Shown one piece after another: positions 10,076 to 19,100 of a DNA stretch of 64,000 nucleotides (the first letter of the stretch is position 1; every line of letters begins with the position of its first letter). Source of the DNA: an uncultured Bizionia sp. (GTDB lineage: Bacteria; Bacteroidota; Bacteroidia; Flavobacteriales; Flavobacteriaceae); contig CANMCF010000002.1 of the NCBI GenBank assembly GCA_947496215.1, positions 186,001-250,000 on the forward strand. Reading direction: 5' to 3'. Below the pieces are notes generated by a model, which saw only the letters and a list, made by a program, of their open reading frames with translations, was not told where the DNA came from and did no database searches. The translations under genes and the position numbers were made by a program.

Positions 10076-11188
10076 ATGAAAATTAGATTTAAAAATGGTT
10101 TTATACTGATGATACTATTGTCCTTGGTCTTTTTGTCTTGTAAAGACAAATCAGAGAATTACCAAGATGTATCTTACTTTACCATTAATGCTCAAGGAGA
10201 ATTAGAAAGGCCACAAGATTATAGAACATGGATTTATGTGGGAACACCTGTAACTCCCAATGACATGAATAATGGGAAGGCTGCCTTTCCAGAATTTCAT
10301 AACGTATATGTCGATCCAATGAGTTATGATCATTGGAAAGAACATGGGACATGGAGAGAGGGAACCATACTGGTAAAAGAACTAATAAGTGTGGGATCCA
10401 AAGGTGCAGCAAGTGGCAATGGATATTTCATGGGAGAATTCATTGGGCTGGAAGCCACGATAAAAAGCAAGAAACACTTTCCAAACGAACCAGGGAACTG
10501 GTCATACTTTAGTTTCACCAATCCTAAAGGAGGTGATTTGACCATGACTGGAAAAGCATTTGAAACGAAAATGTGCAATGCCTGCCATAATGCCAATGCT
10601 GGGGATGATTTTGTCTTTACACAGCATTACCCTGTTTTATCTGCAGCCAAAGCTGTTGGAGAGAATATTATCCCTGAAAATGCAGCAGCAAGAATGGCAG
10701 CGGCAAAATCTAAAGTTGCAGTAGGTAAATGGGAAGCGTCTGTGCCAACTCCAGAAAATCTAACGTTGGAGATTCCTTTAACCAAAGATGCGTTGTTCAA
10801 ATACCTGGTCTCAGGAAAATACAAGACCTATGAAAATCAAGAAAAAGAATTGCACCCATCTTTGGGACCACACCAAAAATTGGGATTGCCAGTAAAGGTG
10901 TTCATAAATGACATTGCCGCTGAATCATTGGAGAAAGGAAATGAAGAACATCCTTTGGGGTCTGTAATGGTCAAAGAAATGTATAATAAAGATAAAACAC
11001 CTGCAGGATGGGCGGTCATGGCCAAAACACACGATAAGTCAGATGGAGGAAATGGATGGTTTTGGTATGAAGTCACAGACTCTGAAGACGCTAGGGAAAT
11101 AGCTGCCATCGGTAATGGAGTAGAAGGATGTGTTGGTTGTCATACCATCGGAAGGGATATGGTTAGAACAGTATTTCCATTGCAGTAA
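10076..11188 (+). CDS. Cytochrome P460 family protein with additional C-terminal c-type haem motif
   Basis: Lipoprotein-like signal (LVFLSCK); P460 pattern YRTWIYVGTPVTPNDMNNGKAAFPEFHNVYVDP...CNACH; second CVGCH near the C-terminus. Confidence 0.85.
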   Translation: MKIRFKNGFILMILLSLVFLSCKDKSENYQDVSYFTINAQGELERPQDYRTWIYVGTPVTPNDMNNGKAAFPEFHNVYVDPMSYDHWKEHGTWREGTILVKELISVGSKGAASGNGYFMGEFIGLEATIKSKKHFPNEPGNWSYFSFTNPKGGDLTMTGKAFETKMCNACHNANAGDDFVFTQHYPVLSAAKAVGENIIPENAAARMAAAKSKVAVGKWEASVPTPENLTLEIPLTKDALFKYLVSGKYKTYENQEKELHPSLGPHQKLGLPVKVFINDIAAESLEKGNEEHPLGSVMVKEMYNKDKTPAGWAVMAKTHDKSDGGNGWFWYEVTDSEDAREIAAIGNGVEGCVGCHTIGRDMVRTVFPLQ

Positions 11189-11218
11189 TCAATAACAAAC
11201 CAAATAATACTTTTAAAA

Positions 11219-11830
11219 ATGAATAAGATAAAACATATAGTATTGTTAGTCATTGTTTCAGTGATGCTAACAGCATGTGGAGAAGGAAGCAAATATGAAA
11301 AAGCAATCTACTTTACCATGGACGCCAATGGAGAATTGGTAAGGCCGACAAATTATAGAAGTTGGGTGTATGTTGGGACTCCTTTGACTCCAAACGATAT
11401 GAATAATGGAAAAGCTGCTTTTCCAGAATTCCATAATGTATATATAGATCCGATGAGTTATGATCACTACAAAGAAACCGGAAAATGGAGAGAAGGAACC
11501 ATATTAATAAAAGAATTGGTAAGTGTAGGTAGTAAGGTAGCGGTAAGCGGCAAAGGCTACTTTATGGGAGATTTCATCGGTTTGGAAGCAACTATAAAAA
11601 GTAAGGAGCATTTTCCTAATGAACCAGGGAACTGGTCCTATTTTAGCTTTACGAATCCAGAAAAGGGAACATTGACAGCAACAGGAAAAGCATTCGAGAC
11701 AAATCAATGTAATGCATGTCATGCAAATAGTGCAGGAGACGATTTTGTGTTTACGCAACATTACCCTGTTTTAAGAGCTGCAAAAAATGCAGGAATAAAT
11801 GTTGTGCCAGAAAATATGGCAAAACGATAG
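11219..11830 (+). CDS. Cytochrome P460 family protein (single domain paralogue)
   Basis: YRSWVYVGTPLTPNDMNNGKAAFPEFHNVYIDPMSYDHYKETG...CNACHANSAGDDFVFTQHYPVL; near-identical to the N-terminal domain of the preceding gene. Confidence 0.85.
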   Translation: MNKIKHIVLLVIVSVMLTACGEGSKYEKAIYFTMDANGELVRPTNYRSWVYVGTPLTPNDMNNGKAAFPEFHNVYIDPMSYDHYKETGKWREGTILIKELVSVGSKVAVSGKGYFMGDFIGLEATIKSKEHFPNEPGNWSYFSFTNPEKGTLTATGKAFETNQCNACHANSAGDDFVFTQHYPVLRAAKNAGINVVPENMAKR

Positions 11831-11885
11831 TAAACCAATAACTTTTACTAGACCGTTTTCATTGGTTTTTATTAATGGTTTAGTT

Positions 11886-11924
11886 AACCCAAGAGTTTAT
11901 GAAAATGAAACTCTTGGGTTTTTT
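11886..11924 (+). terminator. Intrinsic terminator
   Basis: AACCCAAGAGTTT / AAACTCTTGGGTT 13-bp stem followed by T run. Confidence 0.8.
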
Positions 11925-12023
11925 ATGAAATGAATACCTCGAAAAAATTAAGCTCAACCTATTTATGGAAAAATGTACAATAATGTGGGAAGTGTGGATA
12001 TTTTAAATAAAGGATTTAAGAGA

Positions 12024-12031
12024 TACCTTTG
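12024..12031 (+). promoter_or_regulatory. Possible -7 box (TAnnTTTG) for the msrBA operon
   Basis: TACCTTTG 29 nt upstream of the msrB start codon; -33 element not evident. Confidence 0.4.
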
Positions 12032-12060
12032 TATAAACAAAGAAGGAAAGGACAATTAAA

Positions 12061-12525
12061 ATGATGTTTACATGGAAAGATGTTATTCAGTTTGCTATAA
12101 AAGGAAACCCGACACCAGATAGGCGTGTTGAAAAAACAAATGTCGAATGGAAACAGGAACTAACACCAGAACAATATAGAATTACAAGGAAAAAGGGAAC
12201 GGAACGAGCTCATAGCGGTGCACTATGTAATATTTATGATGCAGGAAAATACAATTGTATCTGTTGCAATACACAGTTGTTTGACTCTACAATTAAATTT
12301 AGTTCCGGGACAGGTTGGCCAAGTTTTACTCAGCCAATTAAAGAGAATGCCATTAAATATAAAAAGGATATGGCCTTTGGTATGACTAGAGTAGAAGTGA
12401 TCTGTAATATATGCGATGCACATTTAGGTCACGTTTTTCCAGATGGTCCCGAGCCCAGTGGATTGCGTTATTGTATAAATTCAGAATCTATACAATTGGA
12501 AAAGGAGGATAACGATGAAAACTAA
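12061..12525 (+). CDS. msrB: Peptide-methionine (R)-S-oxide reductase
   Basis: CICC/CNIC metal-binding pairs, SGTGWPSF, GHVFPDGPEPSGLRYCIN. Confidence 0.95.
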   Translation: MMFTWKDVIQFAIKGNPTPDRRVEKTNVEWKQELTPEQYRITRKKGTERAHSGALCNIYDAGKYNCICCNTQLFDSTIKFSSGTGWPSFTQPIKENAIKYKKDMAFGMTRVEVICNICDAHLGHVFPDGPEPSGLRYCINSESIQLEKEDNDEN

Positions 12526-13057
12526 AAACATAGAAGTTGCAACTTTTGGAGGAGGTTGTTTTTGGTGTACAGAAGCTGTTTTTCAAGAAATAAGAGGAGT
12601 AGAAAAAGTCGTCTCTGGTTATTCGGGCGGAGACAATCCCAAAAAGCCTACCTATAGAGAAATTTGTTCTGGTTTATCGGGTTATGCCGAGGTCGTACAA
12701 GTAACATTTGATGCCAACATCGTTTCTTATGAAGAACTTGTAGTGATTTTCATGACGACTCACGATCCAACAAGTTTAAATAAGCAGGGAGCAGATCGTG
12801 GAACGCAATATCGCTCGGTAGTTTATTACCACAACAAGAGGCAAAAAGAAATGGTAGAGGTCGTTTCAAAAGAAATGGCATTGTATTACCATAACCCAAT
12901 TGTAACGGAAATTTCACCATTGGATGTTTTTTACGAAGCCGAAGAAGGACATCAAGATTATTATAAAAACAATCAAGGGCAAGGTTACTGTAGTTTTGTA
13001 ATAACACCAAAACTAACAAGGTTACGTGAACTTCATGCTAATAAATTGAAAACTTAA
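12515..13057 (+). CDS. msrA: Peptide-methionine (S)-S-oxide reductase
   Basis: ATFGGGCFWCTEAVFQ active site, GYSGG, DPTSLNKQGADRGTQYRS, EEGHQDYYKNN. Confidence 0.95.
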   Translation: MKTKNIEVATFGGGCFWCTEAVFQEIRGVEKVVSGYSGGDNPKKPTYREICSGLSGYAEVVQVTFDANIVSYEELVVIFMTTHDPTSLNKQGADRGTQYRSVVYYHNKRQKEMVEVVSKEMALYYHNPIVTEISPLDVFYEAEEGHQDYYKNNQGQGYCSFVITPKLTRLRELHANKLKT

Positions 13058-13058
13058 A

Positions 13059-13334
13059 ATGAAAACTCAAATAGACAATGAAACCAATGAAGAATCTGTT
13101 TTAGAGGCAGATGGCGTTTTTATATTCGTTGGATTAATTCCAAACACCCAACCTTTTAAGAATAGTATTGCTCTGGACGATAGAGGTTTCATTGAAACAA
13201 CAGGATTGGCGCAAACTTCCGTAAATGGAATCTTTGCAGCAGGCGATTGTAGAGAAGGAGCCATTGTCCAAGTACCAACTGCTATGGGAGAAGGTGTTTT
13301 AGCGAGCTACGGTGCTAGAAATTATTTGAAATAA
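13059..13334 (+). pseudogene. C-terminal fragment of a thioredoxin-disulfide reductase-like FAD enzyme
   Basis: ADGVFIFVGLIPNTQPFK...GFIETTGLAQTSVNGIFAAGDCREGAIVQVPTAMGEGVLA is the TrxB C-terminal FAD segment; the N-terminal FAD domain and the CxxC are absent upstream. Confidence 0.7.
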
Positions 13335-13368
13335 ACACAGCAGTGAAAAGTATTTGCTGTACTATGAT

Positions 13369-13860
13369 ATGATAAACAAAATAGAACAAACAGAGATTTT
13401 TAAAGCACCAGAATTTAATGTCAAGGACTGGGTAGATGCCAATGGAAATAAAATAGAAGCAGTAAGACTTTTAGACTTTGAAGGAAGATTTAAAATAATA
13501 TATTGCTTTCAAAGTTGGTGTCCGGGCTGTCATAGCAAAGGACTACCAGATCTGAAAAGAATTGTGGAAGCCCATGAAGAGAATGATAAGGTTGTTTTTT
13601 TAGCTATTCAAACCGTCTTCGAAGGACATAGTGAAAATACTTATGAGAAAATGATGGAAACTCAAAAAAAATACGATTTAAAAATTCCGTTTGGCCATGA
13701 CGCTGGAGATGATGGAAAGTCAAGATCTAATGTCATGACTAATTTTCAAACTGGAGGAACACCATGGTTTTTATTTATAGACAAGCATAATCATATTGTT
13801 TTTAGTGATTTCCATTTAAATGTGGATGCGGCAATGGCATTTTTAAACACTTTAGAATAA
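13369..13860 (+). CDS. Thioredoxin-fold (TlpA/peroxiredoxin-like) protein
   Basis: FQSWCPGCHSKGLPDLKRI CxxC motif and GGTPWFLFIDKHN; start could be 13354 (ORF track) or 13369. Confidence 0.8.
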   Translation: MINKIEQTEIFKAPEFNVKDWVDANGNKIEAVRLLDFEGRFKIIYCFQSWCPGCHSKGLPDLKRIVEAHEENDKVVFLAIQTVFEGHSENTYEKMMETQKKYDLKIPFGHDAGDDGKSRSNVMTNFQTGGTPWFLFIDKHNHIVFSDFHLNVDAAMAFLNTLE

Positions 13861-14117
13861 TGAGTAGTCTTCCAAAAGTGAAATTATATGGAGCAACACG
13901 TTGTCATAAAACTAGCTATTATAAAGGTTTGTTAGATGAAATGGGACAGTCCTTTCAATTTTTGGATGTAGAAGAAAATGAAGATTTTGCTGAGGAACTT
14001 AAAAGTCTCTATGAAAATGGAAAGCTTAATTTTCCAACAATAACAATAGGAGCGAAGAAACTAAGAAACCCATATAAGGAAGAGTTGCTAAAATGGTTAA
14101 ACAAGCTCATTGCGTAA
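13860..14117 (+). CDS. Glutaredoxin-like small protein
   Basis: KVKLYGATRCHKTSYYKGLLDEMGQSFQFLDVEEN...NFPTITIGAKKLRNPYKEEL; Grx fold pattern with CxxT in place of CxxC; TAATG-coupled to the preceding gene. Confidence 0.7.
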   Translation: MSSLPKVKLYGATRCHKTSYYKGLLDEMGQSFQFLDVEENEDFAEELKSLYENGKLNFPTITIGAKKLRNPYKEELLKWLNKLIA

Positions 14118-14145
14118 GTATGATAACTATCACTAAGTACCAAAG

Positions 14146-14592
14146 ATGTCATTGAACAAGAAAAAAATACTGCTTTTTTTATTGATTGGATTCATTGCAA
14201 TACAATTTTATAGACCCAATAAAAATAGCTTGAAGGAAGAAACATTAGATGATTTTTTAATTGTAGAAAAAGCTCCTGAGCAAGTTAAGGTACTTGTTAG
14301 AAACTCTTGTTACGATTGTCATTCCAACCAAACCAATTATTTGTGGTATGATAATATTGTGCCAGTTGCATGGTATGTGGACAACCATATTAAAGAAGGA
14401 AAGGAGCATCTTGATCTTTCTAATTGGGCAACATTGGATAATAGAGATAAAATAGCAGTAATATCTGAAATAGCAGTTAACATTGTAGAAGGCAATATGC
14501 CTTTGCCAACATATCTGAAGTTGCATTCAGGAGCAAAACTCAATGAAGATCAAAAACAGGTTATTTTGAATTGGCTATACACTATAGAATAA
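14146..14592 (+). CDS. Haem-binding domain-containing protein
   Basis: CYDCHSNQTNYLWYDNIVPVAWYVDNHIKEGKEHLDLSNW, a single CxxCH haem-binding family. Confidence 0.85.
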   Translation: MSLNKKKILLFLLIGFIAIQFYRPNKNSLKEETLDDFLIVEKAPEQVKVLVRNSCYDCHSNQTNYLWYDNIVPVAWYVDNHIKEGKEHLDLSNWATLDNRDKIAVISEIAVNIVEGNMPLPTYLKLHSGAKLNEDQKQVILNWLYTIE

Positions 14593-14594
14593 TT

Positions 14595-14840
14595 ATGTCT
14601 ATATTAAAACGAATAAAAGCATTACAAACGGGATATTCAGAAGTTAGTTATAACGGTGAAAAATATAGAGGGATCAAAAACGAGTTTAATGAAGGGGATC
14701 GTTTAAAAGTCTATGCCGAAGAGCTTGGAGGTAACAACTTCATAAGTTTAAATTATTATATAGCTTATAGCGGTGAAAAACTGAAACCTTGTGAAATGGA
14801 AGATGAAAAAGTAATACACTTTTTAAATAATTATAGTTGA
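14595..14840 (+). CDS. Conserved hypothetical protein (81 aa)
   Basis: MSILKRIKALQTGYSEVSYNGEKYRGIKNEFNEGDRLKVYAEELGGNNFISLNYYI; start reassigned from 14571 to the ATG at 14595, just after the upstream stop. Confidence 0.6.
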   Translation: MSILKRIKALQTGYSEVSYNGEKYRGIKNEFNEGDRLKVYAEELGGNNFISLNYYIAYSGEKLKPCEMEDEKVIHFLNNYS

Positions 14841-14950
14841 ATAATATGAATAGAGATTTGCTTATGGGCATTACTCCAGAGAAGGGAGCGTTATTGGAAA
14901 CTTGTAAGCCAACGGAATTAGAAAATTGAAAAACGAACCAGATCGTAAAT

Positions 14951-15520
14951 ATGAAACAATTATTATCTGAAATTTCGAAATGCACTGTTTGTGCAGAACA
15001 TTTAGACTTGGGGCCGAGACCAATAGTGTCTGGTAGCATAGAAAGCAAAGTCATAATCATTGGGCAAGCACCAGGGACGGTTGTACATAGAACGGGAGTG
15101 CCATGGGATGATAAAAGTGGAGAGAACCTTAGAGCTTGGATGGGTATTGACAATGACACTTTCTACGATCCTAAAAAAGTGGGGTTGGTACCTATGGGGT
15201 TTTGCTATCCCGGTAAGGGGAAATCCGGAGATTTGCCGCCAAGAAAAGAATGTGCTCCGCTTTGGCACAATGAGCTATTGAAAAAAATGAACAAAGCCAA
15301 ACTTACAATATTAGTTGGAAAATATGCTCAAGATTATTACTTGAAGGAACAATCCAAACGGACATTGACGGATACCGTTCGTAATTTTAAAGATTATTTG
15401 CCCAATTATTTTGTATTGCCGCACCCATCACCGAGAAACAACATATGGCAAGCAAAAAATGAATGGTTCAAAGAAGAAGTGCTACCCGAACTAAAGGCAA
15501 TTATAAAAGAGGTTGTTTAA
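14951..15520 (+). CDS. Uracil-DNA glycosylase family protein
   Basis: KCTVCAEHLDLGPRPIVSG...VIIIGQAPGTVVHRTGVPWDDKSGENLRAWMGI and FVLPHPSPRNN. Confidence 0.85.
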   Translation: MKQLLSEISKCTVCAEHLDLGPRPIVSGSIESKVIIIGQAPGTVVHRTGVPWDDKSGENLRAWMGIDNDTFYDPKKVGLVPMGFCYPGKGKSGDLPPRKECAPLWHNELLKKMNKAKLTILVGKYAQDYYLKEQSKRTLTDTVRNFKDYLPNYFVLPHPSPRNNIWQAKNEWFKEEVLPELKAIIKEVV

Positions 15521-15566
15521 TTTGATGAAGAAAGATAAAAGGGAGTCAACCAATTTTTTTTGAAAA

Positions 15567-16089
15567 TTGAAAAACGAATTACATAAAATAGCATTTGGCG
15601 GAGGCTGTCATTGGTGTACGGAAGCAGTCTTTCAATCCTTGAAAGGAGTAGAGAAGGTAGAGCAAGGCTTTATTTCTTCAAGAGGAGAGCATAGGTCTTT
15701 TTCAGAAGCCGTAATCGTCCATTTCAATAAAGAGACGATAGCATTGAAAATACTTTTCGAAATACATTTGCATACTCATAAAAGTCGCTCCAATCATTCC
15801 ATGCGCAGGAAATATAGATCTGCTATCTATGTGTTTAATACAGAACAAGAGGAAGAAGCAACCAGGTTATTGGAAGAATTTCAAATTTTTTTTTAAAGGT
15901 GAATTGATAACCAAGGTGTTGGATTTTACGGCATTTAAGCCTTCGGAGGAGCAATTTCAAAATTACTATGATGCAAATCCGGAAAAACCATTTTGTAAAA
16001 CCTACATAAATCCCAAATTGAAGTTGTTGTTGAAACAATTTTCGAAATATGTAGAAATTGAAAACAACAATTTTAAAGAAACCACCTAG
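15567..16089 (+). pseudogene. Second MsrA-like gene interrupted by a frameshift at a T9 tract
   Basis: TTG start; IAFGGGCHWCTEAVFQSLKGVEKVEQGF in frame 1 stops at TTTTTTTTTAA (T9 at 15886-15894); the reading continues as FKGELITKVLDFTAFKPSEEQFQNYYDANPEKPFCKTYINPKLKLLLKQF in another frame. Removing one T joins the two. Confidence 0.75.
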
Positions 16090-16189
16090 CTTTGTTTTAA
16101 ATTGAGTAAGATTGAGATATTAATAACCTCAATTGACATCTCTACGATATAAAGATTATTTTTACTGAACAAGTTAACCAACGATCACG

Positions 16190-19100
16190 ATGAGATTCAA
16201 AAGATTCATTATTTTAAGTGTTGCAATATTTTTGACCAAGGCTTGTGCAACCTATGAACCACAGTATAAAGATGGTAATGTAAGTGGATCTTCCACAGCA
16301 AATAAAGAGATTGAGCATTCTTTCTATTTAATAGGAGATGCAGGGAATTCCCCGATAGATTCAGAATCCAATGCGTTGAAGGCTTTTAAAACAGCATTGA
16401 AAAGTGCAAAGAAAAACAGTACTGCCCTTTTTTTGGGGGACAACATCTATCCTAACGGATTTGTGGGCAAGGAACATGAGGATAGGGCTTTCTCTGAGCA
16501 TCAGTTAAAGATACAAACAGAAGCAGTAAAAGACTTTAAGGGAAATACCATATTCATTCCAGGGAATCATGATTGGTATTCTGGGTTGAAAGGGTTGAAA
16601 CGTCAAGAAAAATATATTGAAGATGCGTTGGGGGAAAATACTTTTCTACCAGAAAATGGTTGTCCGATAAAAAAGGTCAATGTCAGTGACAATGTTGTGA
16701 TGATTATCATAGATACACATTGGTATTTGACGAATTGGGATAAGCATCCAACAATAAACGACGATTGCGAGATTAGAACGAGAACTCAATTTTTCGACGA
16801 ATTTGAAGGACTGGTAAAAAAGGCGAGAGGGAAGACGACATTGATTGCAATGCACCACCCCATATATACAAATGGGCCTCACGGAGGACAGTATTCGGTG
16901 AAACAACACATGGGGCCATTGCCAATTTTGGGGACGGTTAAGAATATATTGAGAAGAACAAGTGGAGTTACGGATACAGATGTGTCGAACAAGCGATATA
17001 ACGAAATGAAAAAACGTATTGTAACCTTGTCCCAAGAGAATAGCAAAGTGGTTTTCGTATCTGGACATGAGCATAGTTTACAATATATCGTTCAAGATAA
17101 TCTACCACAAATTGTAAGTGGATCCGGATCCAAGACAAATCCGACCAAAAACGTTGGAGGAGGGCAATTTTCATATGGGGCAGAAGGATACGCAAGATTG
17201 GATGTGTACAAAGATGGATCTTCTAGCGTACGTTTTTATACAGCAGAGGAGAATGATGTCGTATTTGATGTCGATGTATTTGCAAAGGATAAAAAAGAAA
17301 ATATGAAAACCTATGAACCGGATTTTTCAAATACTAAAACGGCATCGGTGTATACTACGGAAGAAACGGATAAAGGAGGGGTGTATAAAACCCTTTGGGG
17401 GAAACGTTATCGTGAAGACTTCAGTACGCCAGTTACTGTTCCAACGGTTGACTTGGATACACTTTTTGGAGGATTGACACCAGCTCGAAAAGGAGGTGGT
17501 CATCAATCAAAGTCATTGAGATTGAAAGACAAGGATGGTAGAGAGTACGTAATGCGAGCGATACGTAAGAATGCTCTACAATATCTACAAGCCGTAGCAT
17601 TCAAGGATCAATACATAGAAGGGCAATTTGATGGGACATATACAGAAGGATTGTTGCTGGATGTCTTTACAGGATCTCATCCCTACGCTCCGTTTACAAT
17701 AGGGGTATTATCGGATGCAGTGGGTGTTTTTCATACTAACCCAGTGTTATATTATGTTCCTAAACAAAATGCATTATCCCATTTTAACGATGAGTATGGA
17801 GATGAGTTGTACATGATTGAGGAACGTGCTGCATCTGGTCACGGAAATGCCAAGAGCTTTGGTTTTTCAGACACTGTGATAAGTACAGACGATCTATTGA
17901 AGAAATTGAGAAAGAATGCAAATCATTATTTGGATGAAGAAGCCTATATCCGAGCACGTTTGTTCGATATGCTAATTGGAGATTGGGACAGGCATGAAGA
18001 CCAATGGCGTTGGGCAACGTTCAAGGAAGACGGGAAAACGATCTATAGGCCGATACCTAGAGATCGAGATCAAGCATTTTCCATTATGGCGGACGGTACG
18101 TTGTTGGGCATAGCTACAAACATAGTACCTGCTCTACGTTTGATGCGCAGTTATAGTGAAGATCTTAAAAGCCCAAAATGGTTCAATTTGGAACCTTACC
18201 CTTTGGATATGGCTTTGATAAATGAGTCTGACAGAACAGTATGGAATGCACAAGTAGAGCATATAACAAGCAATTTAACGGATGAGGTGATAGATCAAGC
18301 TTTCAAGTCTTTTCCATCAGAAGTCAATGCTGAAACCATTCAGGGGATCAAACGAAAACTAATGGGGAGACGAGAAAATCTCCAAAAGATATCGGACGAT
18401 TATTATGATCATATCAACAAATATGCTGTAATAACAGGTACTGACAAGGACGATTGGTTTGAAATAATGAGATTGGCAAACGGTCAAACGAAGATTGTTG
18501 CCTACCGAATCAAGAAAGGAGAGAAAGCAGATGTTTTTCACACGAGGACATATTCTTGTTCGGATACCAAGGAAATATGGATTTACGGATTGGATGATGA
18601 GGATGTCTTTGCTGTTTCAGGAGAAGGAGACAAGTTAATTCCCTTGCGATTGATAGGAGGGCAAAACAAAGACACCTACACCATAGAAAATGGCAAGAAA
18701 GTTAAGGTGTATGATTACAAGTCGAAGAAAAATGAATTCACAACAGGTGAAGGGACTTTAAAACTAACCGATGATTACGAAACGAATACCTATGACTATA
18801 AAAAACTGAAGAATAGTTCCAATCAGTTCATTCCATCGATAGGATCGAACCCAGACGATGGATTCAAAATAGGGTTTGTCGATACGTTTTCCACTTTCGG
18901 TTTCGAGCGTAACCCATTTACGCAACAACATGTGTTTTCTGCAGCCTACTATTTTGCAACGAGCGGATTTGATTTCAGCTACAAAGGGGAATTTGCCAAT
19001 GTCATTGGAAAGTGGAATCTAGGTTTGGAAGCTACTTTCACAAGTCCAAACTACAGTGAGAATTTCTTTGGCTTCGGAAATGAAACATTGAATCCCAACA

